Both the position numbers and the translations under genes were made by a program. From Streptomyces sp. NBC_01591 (GTDB taxonomy: Bacteria; Actinomycetota; Actinomycetes; Streptomycetales; Streptomycetaceae), in assembly GCF_035918155.1 (NCBI RefSeq), contig NZ_CP109327.1:4340001-4404000 (forward strand): a stretch of DNA of 64,000 nt. Reading direction: 5' to 3'. Of the stretch, positions 25,254 through 33,121 are shown in pieces. A model generated the notes under the pieces. The model was not told the origin of the DNA. It was given only the letters and a program-made list of their open reading frames with translations, and did no database searches. Position 1 is the stretch's first letter. Each line of letters starts with the position of its first letter.

Positions 25254-26705
25254 TCAGACGCCCAGTTCGGCGGCTATCCGCCCCGAACCGATGGCCCGCA
25301 CCAACTCCGCGTGGTCCGCCTCCGTACGGTCCGCGTAGGTCACCGCGAACGCCGCCACCGCCTCGTCCAGTTCCTCGTTCTTGCCGCAGTAGCCCGCGAT
25401 CAGCCGCGGATCCGCGCTGTGCGCATGGGCCCGCGCCAACAGCGCACCGGTCATCCGGCCGTAGTCGTCGACCTGATCGGCTGCCAGTGCCGCCGGATCC
25501 ACACTGCCCTTGCGGTTCCTGAACTGCCGTACCTGGAACGGGCGCCCGTCCACCGTCGTCCAGCCCAGCAGGATGTCGCTGACGACCTGCATCCGCTTCT
25601 GCCCGAGCACCACCCGGTGCCCCTCGTGCGCCACCTCCGGCACATCGAAGCCGACAGCCGGCAAGTACGGCGCCAGCACGGAGCGCCGCGCCTCCTTCAC
25701 CTGCAGCACCAGGGGCTCACCACGGTGATCGAGCAGGAGCACCACGTACGACCGGGTGCCGACGCTCCCGGTACCGACCACCCGGAACGCCACGTCGTGG
25801 ATCGCGTACCGGGCGAGGAGCGGAACCCGGTCCTCCGAGATCGTGCCCAGATAGTCGCCGAGTCCCGCCGCGACCGCCGCGACCTCCTCGTCCGGCACCC
25901 GCCGCAGCACCGGCGGCGCGTCGATGAAGCGGCGTCCGCCGTCCCCGGAATCCTCGGTGGACTTGGCCGCGAAGCGGGCGCTGGTGTTGTTGCGGGCCTT
26001 CTCCGAGACCCGCTCCAGAGTGCCGAGGAGATCCCGCGCATCCGTGTGCGAGACCAACTCCTCGTCCGCGATGGCGTTCCAGGCGTCGAGCGCGGGCAAC
26101 TTGGCCAGCAGTCGCATCGTCCGCCGGTACGCGCCCACCGTGTCGTACGCGCCCTGCCGGCAGGCGTCCTCGTCCGCCCCGGCCTCGCGCCCCGCGAGCA
26201 CCAGCGAGGTGGCCAGCCGCTTGAGGTCCCATTCCCATGGGCCGAACACGGTCTCGTCGAAGTCGTTCAGATCGATGACCAGGCTGCCCCTCGCATCGCC
26301 GTACAGCCCGAAATTGGCCGCGTGCGCATCGCCGCAGAGCTGGGCACCCACCCCGCTGACCGGTGCGCCCACCAGGTCATGGGCCATCAGCCCGGCCGAG
26401 CCGCGCAGAAAGGCAAAGGGTGTGGCCGCCATCCGCCCCACCCGGATCGGGGCGAGGGAGGGCACTCTGCCCCGGCTCGACTCCTCGACCGCCTGCACCG
26501 CGTCGGGCCGCCCGGCCGGAAGGTCCAGGAACGCGTGCGAGGCCCTGGGCACCCGCTCGCGCAGCGCCTTGCCCTCCTCCCTCGGCGACTGCGCCGCGCC
26601 CCCGCCCGCCACAGCCGCCCGCCGCGCGAATCCGGGCACGACCGGAATACGCGGATCACCTGTCACGGCCCGCTGAACCGGCACTGTCGCTTCGATCTCA
26701 CCCAT
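25254..26705 (-). CDS. DUF2252 family protein
   Basis: 483 aa, kinase-like uncharacterised family. Hallmarks are RVGRMAATPFAFLRGSAGLMAHDL, GDAHAANFGLYGDARGSLVIDLNDFDET (resembling an aminoglycoside-phosphotransferase catalytic loop) and a late GYCGKNEELDEAVAAFAVTYADRTEADH. A phosphotransferase-like fold is plausible, but activity is not established. The start ATG is at 26705; 58 bases separate it from the J-domain gene on the same strand. Confidence 0.85.
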   Translation of the reverse strand: MGEIEATVPVQRAVTGDPRIPVVPGFARRAAVAGGGAAQSPREEGKALRERVPRASHAFLDLPAGRPDAVQAVEESSRGRVPSLAPIRVGRMAATPFAFLRGSAGLMAHDLVGAPVSGVGAQLCGDAHAANFGLYGDARGSLVIDLNDFDETVFGPWEWDLKRLATSLVLAGREAGADEDACRQGAYDTVGAYRRTMRLLAKLPALDAWNAIADEELVSHTDARDLLGTLERVSEKARNNTSARFAAKSTEDSGDGGRRFIDAPPVLRRVPDEEVAAVAAGLGDYLGTISEDRVPLLARYAIHDVAFRVVGTGSVGTRSYVVLLLDHRGEPLVLQVKEARRSVLAPYLPAVGFDVPEVAHEGHRVVLGQKRMQVVSDILLGWTTVDGRPFQVRQFRNRKGSVDPAALAADQVDDYGRMTGALLARAHAHSADPRLIAGYCGKNEELDEAVAAFAVTYADRTEADHAELVRAIGSGRIAAELGV

Positions 26706-26853
26706 GGCGCGCAGCCTCCCCCGCTCTCGCCCTGCGCTCCCGGCCCGACGCCTCGTCGCAGATCAATTGCGACGAAGGTACCGCCGACGACCGAAAGCCG
26801 TCTGCCCCTGTGGAAAACACACCCTGCGGCCTGTGGACAACGATCCGCCCTGG
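26706..26853. promoter_or_regulatory. DUF2252 upstream region with perfect DnaA box
   Basis: Non-coding gap. TGTGGACAA (reverse of TTGTCCACA) lies at 26832-26840, and a weaker TGTGGAAAA-like box lies about 20 bases earlier. Confidence 0.5.
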
Positions 26854-27521
26854 TCAGACGCCGACGGCCTCTTCCATCTCCTCCTCGATCTCCTCCTCGT
26901 CGCCCGCCTCGGTCCGGGCCCCGGCCCCGGTCCTGGCGGCGTACTTCGGCCCGTGTGCTCCGCCGGCCTCGGCAGAACCGGCGACGACGTCGGTGCCGGC
27001 CGCTGCCGCCTCCACCCCGGCCTTCCGCCGCTTCGACTCCGAGCCGATGCTCACCGCGACCAGCAGGAAGAAGATTCCCTGGCCGGTCGGATCGCCGTCC
27101 GCGGTCGGCACCGTGTCCGTCACCTTCAGCGGGTCACCCTGTCCGGCGGCGACCTTGGTGAACACCTCTCGACCACCGTGGCACTGGTGTCGGAGGACGC
27201 GCCGGCCACGAGCAGCTCGGGGTTCTTCCCCGGCAGGTAGGCGCCATAACTCGCCTGCGTCTTGAAGTGGTTCACCGCCGCGGCGCGGTCGGGAACGGTA
27301 CGTACGCTCAGCGCCCCGTCACTCTTGTCCTGCAGCGTCTGCGCGAGCACCTGCGCGCTCGGCCCCGAACCGACCACGTCCACCCGAAGATCGTGCGGCT
27401 CCGGGGCATGGAAGGCCCCGAGACAGGCGAGCCCCATACCGATGCACATCAGCAGTCGCGTGACGAAATGGCCCAGTACATGACGGAGAGCGGCGGCGGT
27501 GGAGCCGGCGGTCGGCGGCAC
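26854..27521 (-). pseudogene. Decayed ABC-2/DUF3533-like permease gene, frameshifted and 3'-truncated
   Basis: The first part (start about GTG 27521) reads RHVLGHFVTRLLMCIGMGLACLGAF, a membrane helix, then an extracytoplasmic domain (PEPHDLRVDVVGSGPSAQVLAQTLQDKSDGALSVRTV). The reading frame must switch near 27165-27170: GACGGTGGTCGAG is followed by AGGTGTTC where an AAG GTG TTC reading would continue VFTKVAAGQGDPLKVTDTVPTADGDPTGQG, so one base is missing. The product then stops looking like a permease after FFLLVAVSIGS and runs into a charged tail ending EEEIEEEMEEAVGV. The remaining helices are absent, so a deletion has joined it to other sequence. Confidence 0.7.
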
Positions 27522-27552
27522 TCGGGCCTGTGGACATGCAGAACACTGCAAT

Positions 27553-27593
27553 AGTTGGCTTTTACAACTCCTAACTAGTTGTATTACACAACT
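27553..27593. promoter_or_regulatory. Twin MarR-type operators
   Basis: Two 17-bp palindromes of form AGTTG-N7-CAACT at 27553-27569 and 27577-27593, centres 24 bp apart, lie in a locally A+T-rich gap between the decayed permease and the MarR gene. The spacing and symmetry suggest autoregulation by the MarR protein. Confidence 0.7.
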
Positions 27594-27627
27594 GAAATTC
27601 GGGAACCGCGAGACGGAAGGCGGAACA

Positions 27628-28098
27628 GTGCCAGGCAGCCCCGAGGAACGTGAAGAGTCACTGGACGTCATCCAGCGAGAACTGACCGTCTTTGCGCGCC
27701 GCGCGCGGGCCGCGGCGGCCCGCCTCCATCCGGAGCTCTCTCTGGTCTCGTACACGCTGCTGGCGCACATCGACGACCGGCACGGCTGCCGCGCCACAGA
27801 TCTGGCCGCGCACTACATGCTGGACAAATCGACGGTCAGCCGGCAGATCGGCGCCCTGGAGAAACTGGGACTGGTCGAGCGCCACCCGGACCCCGACGAC
27901 CACCGGATCCAGGTACTGCACCCCACCGCGGCCGGAACCCAGGCCCTCGCCTCCACGCAGGCCAGCCGCCGCACGGCCTACCAGGAGCGCCTCGCGTACT
28001 GGACGGAGGAAGATCTCGCCCGGTTCGCGGAGTACCTGCTGCGCTACAACTCAGCGGGCAACATCACCACGGCCACCCCGCAGAGCCCTGGGGCCTGA
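27628..28098 (+). CDS. MarR-family transcriptional regulator
   Basis: 156 aa. The winged-helix core is SYTLLAHIDDRHGCRATDLAAHYMLDKSTVSRQIGALEKLGLVERHPDPDDHRIQVLHPT, a textbook MarR recognition helix and wing. I chose the GTG at 27628, shortly after the twin palindromes and an AAGGCGGAA stretch. The divergent permease-like gene it would normally control is decayed, so the regulator may be an orphan or control other genes. A parS site and tRNA-Leu follow. Confidence 0.87.
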   Translation: MPGSPEEREESLDVIQRELTVFARRARAAAARLHPELSLVSYTLLAHIDDRHGCRATDLAAHYMLDKSTVSRQIGALEKLGLVERHPDPDDHRIQVLHPTAAGTQALASTQASRRTAYQERLAYWTEEDLARFAEYLLRYNSAGNITTATPQSPGA

Positions 28099-28191
28099 TC
28101 CAGCCCCGTCTCCCCATATACACCCCGTAGAGCTCGTACGGCTCGTACGACTCGTAAGCCCTATCAACCCGCAGAACGCCTCGAATCCGAC

Positions 28192-28205
28192 GTTTCACGT
28201 GAAAC
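28192..28205. other. parS: parS site
   Basis: Exact GTTTCACGTGAAAC palindrome in the gap between the MarR gene and the tRNA-Leu terminator. It is non-coding, unlike the site at 5981. Confidence 0.93.
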
Positions 28206-28221
28206 CGGAACCCGGGAACGA

Positions 28222-28256
28222 AGAAGCCCCACAGACCGTTGGCCTGTGGGGCTTCT
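28222..28256 (-). terminator. Terminator of tRNA-Leu
   Basis: Perfect 13-bp stem AGAAGCCCCACAG (28222-28234) / CTGTGGGGCTTCT (28244-28256), 6 bases beyond the 3' end of the tRNA on the minus strand. Could also stop MarR transcripts. Confidence 0.8.
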
Positions 28257-28262
28257 CTCTTG

Positions 28263-28345
28263 TGCGCGAGGGGGGATTTGAACCCCCACGTCCCTAAGGA
28301 CACTGGCACCTGAAGCCAGCGCGTCTGCCGTTCCGCCACTCGCGC
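28263..28345 (-). tRNA. tRNA-Leu (anticodon CAG)
   Basis: Class II tRNA with long variable arm, 83 nt including discriminator A. Acceptor GCGCGAG pairs with CTCGCGC. Anticodon stem/loop CTGGC-TTCAGGT-GCCAG gives CAG. The T arm has GGTTCAAATCC. CCA is not encoded. Confidence 0.95.
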
Positions 28346-28660
28346 AAGAGTGGTGTTTCCAGACTCTCGCACCGCTTGGTGCGATTCCCTGGCGACATCC
28401 GGAAGATTAGCACGCTGGACAGGGTGGATTCACATCCGTTGTTTCACCGGCCGACCGACGGGAACCGGGAACGCCGAGCGGCCGCCCCCACTCCTCCTGT
28501 GTGCACCCCGGGTGCGGGACACTGTGAGGGGGCCGCCTCTACGATCCGTGTGAGAGGTGACACTCATCCACAGGGCAGACAAGGGGAACCAGCCGATTTC
28601 CCGACGCGTGGATACGATCAGTAAGCAGTACAGGGACGACTACGACGGAGGAGGTGCCCC
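28346..28660. promoter_or_regulatory. Leader/promoter region of fha-pknB cluster
   Basis: This 315-base gap has no gene. It contains the tRNA-Leu upstream region, a near-consensus DnaA box TCATCCACA (28564-28572), a possible -10-like TACGAT near 28614, and a strong ribosome-binding site GGAGGAGG just before the fhaA ATG. I see no confident promoter pair. Confidence 0.4.
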
Positions 28661-29530
28661 ATGGGAGTCATGAAGCGTTTCGAGCAGCGTCTCGAAGGTC
28701 TGGTCAACGGCACCTTCGCCAAGGTCTTCAAGTCCGAGGTCCAGCCGGTCGAGATCGCAGGAGCCCTCCAGCGCGAGTGCGACAACAACGCAACGATCTG
28801 GAACCGCGAGCGGACCGTCGTCCCCAACGACTTCATCGTGGAGCTCAGCACCCCGGACTACGAGCGTCTCAGCCCGTACTCCGGCCAGTTGGGCGACGAA
28901 CTCTCCGGGCTGGTCCGCGACTACGCCAAGCAGCAGCGGTACACCTTCATGGGCCCCATCAAGGTCCACCTGGAGAAGGCCGACGACCTCGACACCGGGC
29001 TCTACCGGGTACGCAGCCGCACCCTGGCGTCGAGTTCGTCACAGCAGGACCCCCAGGGCCGCCAAGGACTGCAGGGCCAGCCCCCCCACCCGGGCCCGGG
29101 CCGGTCCCCGCAACCCACCGGCGGCTACGGATACCCGCCCAGCTCCGCCCCTCCCATGCCCGCGGCCCCGCCGCCGGGCGCCGGCAGGTCCGGAGCCCCC
29201 AGCACCGACCGGCACCCGCCGGCCGGGCCCAGCCCCCTGCCGAACGCGCAGGTGCGACGCTGGATCGAGATCAACGGCACCCGCCATCAGATCTCCCGCC
29301 CGACGCTGGTGCTGGGACGCAGCACCGACGCCGACGTGCGGATCGACGACCCCGGCGTATCGCGTCGGCACTGTGAGATCCGGACCGGAACGCCCTCGAC
29401 GATCCAGGATCTCGGATCTACCAACGGCATCGTGGTAGACGGGCAGCACACCACCCGCGCTACGCTCCGCGACGGCTCGCGGATCGTCGTGGGCAGCACC
29501 ACCATCGTTTACCGGCAAGCCGAAGGGTGA
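28661..29530 (+). CDS. fhaA: FHA-domain protein FhaA (DUF3662 + FHA)
   Basis: 289 aa phosphothreonine-reader. The N-terminal DUF3662 domain occupies about residues 1-125 (MGVMKRFEQRLEGLVNGTFAKVFKSEVQPVEIAGAL). A Pro/Gly/Gln-rich linker spans about 126-205. The C-terminal FHA domain has LVLGRSTDADVRIDDPGVSRRHCEI and IQDLGSTNGIVVDG. In Mycobacterium its homologue binds phosphorylated MviN and regulates wall synthesis. First gene of the fhaA-fhaB-pstP-ftsW/rodA-pbpA-pknB run, ATG at 28661. Confidence 0.93.
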   Translation: MGVMKRFEQRLEGLVNGTFAKVFKSEVQPVEIAGALQRECDNNATIWNRERTVVPNDFIVELSTPDYERLSPYSGQLGDELSGLVRDYAKQQRYTFMGPIKVHLEKADDLDTGLYRVRSRTLASSSSQQDPQGRQGLQGQPPHPGPGRSPQPTGGYGYPPSSAPPMPAAPPPGAGRSGAPSTDRHPPAGPSPLPNAQVRRWIEINGTRHQISRPTLVLGRSTDADVRIDDPGVSRRHCEIRTGTPSTIQDLGSTNGIVVDGQHTTRATLRDGSRIVVGSTTIVYRQAEG

Positions 29531-29540
29531 AGCGGGGGCA

Positions 29541-30056
29541 ATGTCAGAGCTGACCCTGACGGTCATGCGGCTAGGTTTCCTGGCTGTTCTGTGGCTGTTC
29601 GTGATCGTGGCCGTCCAGGTCATCCGCAGCGACCTGTTCGGAACGCGCGTCACGCAGCGCGGCTCACGCCGCAACGCGAACGACGCACGGCCTCCACAGG
29701 CACGCCAGAATGCCGCGGCACCGCCGCAGCAACGCCAGCAGCCAGGCCGCCAGCGCCGGGGAGCACCCACAAAGCTGGTCGTCTCCGAGGGCAGCCTCAC
29801 CGGCACCACGGTGGCCCTCCAGGGGCAGACCATCACGCTGGGCCGGGCGCACGATTCAACGATCGTGCTGGACGACGACTACGCGTCCAGCAGGCATGCC
29901 AGGATCTACCCCGACCGTGACGGCCAGTGGATCGTCGAGGATCTCGGGTCCACCAACGGCACGTATCTCGACCGGACCCGACTCACCACCCCGACACCTG
30001 TTCCGCTGGGCGCGCCGATCCGGATCGGCAAGACCGTCATCGAGCTGCGGAAGTAG
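29541..30056 (+). CDS. fhaB: FHA-domain membrane protein FhaB
   Basis: 171 aa. One N-terminal membrane helix (LGFLAVLWLFVIVAVQVI, about residues 11-28), a Gln/Arg/Pro-rich linker, then FHA (LGRAHDSTIVLDDDYASSRHARIY, IVEDLGSTNGTYLD). The mycobacterial homologue (FipA) links PknB signalling to division proteins. It starts 10 bases after fhaA stops. Confidence 0.93.
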   Translation: MSELTLTVMRLGFLAVLWLFVIVAVQVIRSDLFGTRVTQRGSRRNANDARPPQARQNAAAPPQQRQQPGRQRRGAPTKLVVSEGSLTGTTVALQGQTITLGRAHDSTIVLDDDYASSRHARIYPDRDGQWIVEDLGSTNGTYLDRTRLTTPTPVPLGAPIRIGKTVIELRK

Positions 30057-30185
30057 TACGACAATGAGCGAGCGGAGCGAGCGAGCCGCGGCGGTCCGGG
30101 CAACGGACCCCGCCCGGCTCCCGACCGGAGGGTGGGCAGTGTGGCTCGAGACCGGCTGTACCCCGAGCCGACGGGCGAGGTGCGC

Positions 30186-31697
30186 ATGAGTCTTTCCCTG
30201 CGCTTCGCCGCCGGATCGCACAAGGGCATGATCCGGGACGGCAACGAGGACTCCGGCTACGCCGGACCGCGCCTTCTCGCCATCGCCGACGGCATGGGCG
30301 GTCAGGCAGCCGGCGAGGTCGCCAGCTCCGAGGTGATCTCCTCAATCGTCCAGCTCGACGACGACGTCCCGGGCTCGGACATCCTCACCTCGCTCGGTAC
30401 CGCGGTCCAGCGGGCCAACGACCAACTGCGCATGATGGTCGAGGAGGACCCCCAGCTGGAGGGCATGGGCACCACGCTCACCGCCCTGCTCTGGACCGGC
30501 CAGCGCCTCGGCCTCGTCCACGTCGGCGACTCCCGCGCGTACCTGCTGCGCGACGGCGTACTCACCCAGATCACCCAGGACCACACCTGGGTGCAGCGGC
30601 TCGTCGACGAAGGCCGGATCACCGAGGAAGAGGCCACCACCCACCCGCAGCGCGCCCTTCTGATGCGTGCACTGGGCAGTGGCGAACATGTCGAACCCGA
30701 TCTCTCCATCCGTGAGGTCCGGGTCGGCGACCGTTACCTGATCTGCTCCGACGGACTGTCCGGCGTCGTCTCCCATCAGACGATGGAAGAGACGCTCGCC
30801 AGCTACCAGGGTCCTCAGGAGACCATCCAGGAGCTGATCCAGCTCGCTCTGCGCGGCGGCGGCCCCGACAACATCACCTGCATCGTCGCCGATGTCCTCG
30901 ACGTCGACAGCAACGACACCCTGGCCGCACAGTTCAACGACACCCCGGTCGTCGTCGGCGCGGTCGCCGAGAACCAGGCTGCGCAGATGAGCGCCGCTGA
31001 GAGCACGGCCGCCATGCAGACCCCCGCCGGACGGGCAGCCGGCCTGGGCCGCCCCGTACCGCCGCCCTCGGGAGGCTTCGGCCCGCCCGGAAGCGGCGAC
31101 GGCGTCGGCGGCTACGGCGGAATGCCCGACGGCTCGTTCGACGCGTACACCGACGACGACTTCGTCAAGCCCGGCGGCGGCCGCAAGTGGCTGAAGAGAT
31201 CCCTCTACACCGTGCTGGCGCTCGCCGTCATCGGCGGCGGTCTCTACGGCGGCTACCGCTGGACCCAGAACCAGTTCTACGTCGGCGCGAAGAACGAACA
31301 CATCGCGCTCTTCCGCGGCATCAGCCAGGACCTGGCCTGGGTCTCGCTCTCGAAGGTCGAGAAGGACCACCCCGAGATCGAACTCAAGTACCTCCCGCCC
31401 TACCAGCGCAAAAAGGTCGAGGCGACCATCGCCGAGGGCAACCTCACCGCAGCCCGCGAGAAGATCAGCGAACTCGCTCTCCAGGCAAGCGCCTGCAAGA
31501 AGGACGCCCAGCGCCGCGCGGCCGAGAACAACGCCCGCCCTGACGAGAACCAAGCCGGCGGCACGGACACGGACGCCACCAAGACGTCCGCCGCGTCCAA
31601 GGCCGCCAAGACCAAGCCGACCGCAGCGACTCCCACTCCTGGTCCCAGCCTCTCGGAGGAAGAGAAAAAGCTGGTCCCGCAGTGCGGTAAGCAGTAA
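30186..31697 (+). CDS. pstP: PP2C-type Ser/Thr phosphatase PstP
   Basis: 503 aa. Cytoplasmic PP2C domain (about residues 1-240) with RDGNEDS, IADGMGGQAAGE, HVGDSRAYLLR, ICSDGLSGVV and GGPDNITCIV, giving the metal-binding aspartates. A Pro/Gly linker, one membrane helix (about 339-357, LYTVLALAVIGGGLYGGY) and an external Ala/Lys/Thr-rich domain follow. It dephosphorylates PknB and its substrates. I chose the ATG at 30186. A GTG at 30141 with GGAGGG upstream would add 15 residues (VARDRLYPEPTGEVR) and is a real alternative. Confidence 0.93.
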   Translation: MSLSLRFAAGSHKGMIRDGNEDSGYAGPRLLAIADGMGGQAAGEVASSEVISSIVQLDDDVPGSDILTSLGTAVQRANDQLRMMVEEDPQLEGMGTTLTALLWTGQRLGLVHVGDSRAYLLRDGVLTQITQDHTWVQRLVDEGRITEEEATTHPQRALLMRALGSGEHVEPDLSIREVRVGDRYLICSDGLSGVVSHQTMEETLASYQGPQETIQELIQLALRGGGPDNITCIVADVLDVDSNDTLAAQFNDTPVVVGAVAENQAAQMSAAESTAAMQTPAGRAAGLGRPVPPPSGGFGPPGSGDGVGGYGGMPDGSFDAYTDDDFVKPGGGRKWLKRSLYTVLALAVIGGGLYGGYRWTQNQFYVGAKNEHIALFRGISQDLAWVSLSKVEKDHPEIELKYLPPYQRKKVEATIAEGNLTAAREKISELALQASACKKDAQRRAAENNARPDENQAGGTDTDATKTSAASKAAKTKPTAATPTPGPSLSEEEKKLVPQCGKQ

Positions 31698-31720
31698 AGC
31701 CGTAGGGGGCCTTCAGCACC

Positions 31721-33121
31721 ATGAGCGTTGTCACCAATACGACCACGATCGGCGCGATCGACGCACCGAGCCGGCGCAACACCGAACTGATGTTGATGGT
31801 CTTCGCCGTCGCCATCTCGGTGTTCGCCTACGCCAATGTCGGGCTCGCCCTCAACGGCGAACTGCCCTCCGGCATGCTCGGATACGGGCTCGGACTCGCC
31901 CTGCTCGGCGGCATCGGCCACCTCGCCGTCCGTAGGTTCGCCCCGTACGCGGACCCGCTGCTGCTGCCACTGGCGACGCTGCTGAACGGACTGGGACTGG
32001 CCATCATCTGGCGTCTGGACCAGTCGGAGAGATTCCAGGCACTGACGACGTTCGCACCCGCCGCGTCCAAGCAGTTGATGTTCTCCGCTGTCGGCGTCGG
32101 GCTGCTCGTCGTCGTACTGGTGGCCCTCAAGGACCACCGCATCCTGCAGCGCTACACCTACATCTCCATGCTGGTGGCGCTGTTCCTCCTGATCCTTCCG
32201 ATGTTCTTCCCCGCGGTGAACGGCGCCAAGATCTGGATCAAGATCCCGGGCGTCGGCACGATCCAGCCAGGGGAGTTCGCCAAGATCATCATTGCGGTGT
32301 TCTTCGCCGGCTATCTCATGGTCAAGCGCGACGCGCTGGCCCTGGCCAGCCGCCGTTTCATGGGCCTCTATCTCCCTCGGGGCCGTGACCTCGGCCCCAT
32401 CCTCATGGTCTGGGCCTTCTCGATCCTGATCCTGGTCTTCGAGACCGACCTGGGCTCGTCCCTGCTGTTCTTCGGCATGTTCGTCGTGATGCTGTACGTG
32501 GCCACCGAGCGCACCAGCTGGATCGTCTTCGGTCTGCTGATGTCCGCAGCCGGCGCCGTCGGTGTCGCCGCGTTCGAACCGCACGTCCAGCAGCGCGTCA
32601 CTGCCTGGCTCGACCCCTTCGCGGGCTGGGGCAAGGAAGACGCGAGCGAGCAGATGGCCAAGTCCCTGATGGCCTTCGGCTCCGGCGGCACCCTCGGCAC
32701 CGGGCTCGGCCAGGGCAACTCCGACCTGATCGGCTTCGCAGCCAACTCCGACTTCATCCTCGCCACCGTCGGCGAGGAGCTGGGCCTCGCCGGAATGATG
32801 GCCATCCTGCTTGTCTACGGTCTGATCGTCGAGCGCGGTGTCCGTACTGCCCTCGCCGCCCGCGACCCCTTCGGCAAGCTCCTCGCGATCGGGCTCTCCG
32901 GATCCTTCGCCATCCAGGTCTTCGTCGTCGCCGGCGGTGTCATGGGACTCATTCCGCTGACCGGTATGACCATGCCGTTCCTCGCGGCGGGTGGGTCGTC
33001 GGTGATCGCCAACTGGGCCCTGATCGGCATTCTGCTCCGTATCAGCGATACCGCGCGCCGCCCCGCACCGGCCCCAGCCCCGTCACCCGACGCAGAGATG
33101 ACCCAGGTGGTCCGACCGTGA
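31721..33121 (+). CDS. SEDS-family peptidoglycan glycosyltransferase (FtsW/RodA/SpoVE)
   Basis: 466 aa polytopic protein that polymerises lipid II with its cognate class B PBP, encoded next. About ten to twelve membrane segments. Diagnostic stretches are FNGAKIWIKIPG-type (VNGAKIWIKIPGVGTIQPGEFAKI), GSSLLFFGMFVVMLYVATER, SDFILATVGEELGLAG and GVMGLIPLTGMTMPFLAAGGSS. By synteny with Mycobacterium it corresponds to rodA. Its stop overlaps the PBP start (GTGA). Confidence 0.92.
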   Translation: MSVVTNTTTIGAIDAPSRRNTELMLMVFAVAISVFAYANVGLALNGELPSGMLGYGLGLALLGGIGHLAVRRFAPYADPLLLPLATLLNGLGLAIIWRLDQSERFQALTTFAPAASKQLMFSAVGVGLLVVVLVALKDHRILQRYTYISMLVALFLLILPMFFPAVNGAKIWIKIPGVGTIQPGEFAKIIIAVFFAGYLMVKRDALALASRRFMGLYLPRGRDLGPILMVWAFSILILVFETDLGSSLLFFGMFVVMLYVATERTSWIVFGLLMSAAGAVGVAAFEPHVQQRVTAWLDPFAGWGKEDASEQMAKSLMAFGSGGTLGTGLGQGNSDLIGFAANSDFILATVGEELGLAGMMAILLVYGLIVERGVRTALAARDPFGKLLAIGLSGSFAIQVFVVAGGVMGLIPLTGMTMPFLAAGGSSVIANWALIGILLRISDTARRPAPAPAPSPDAEMTQVVRP

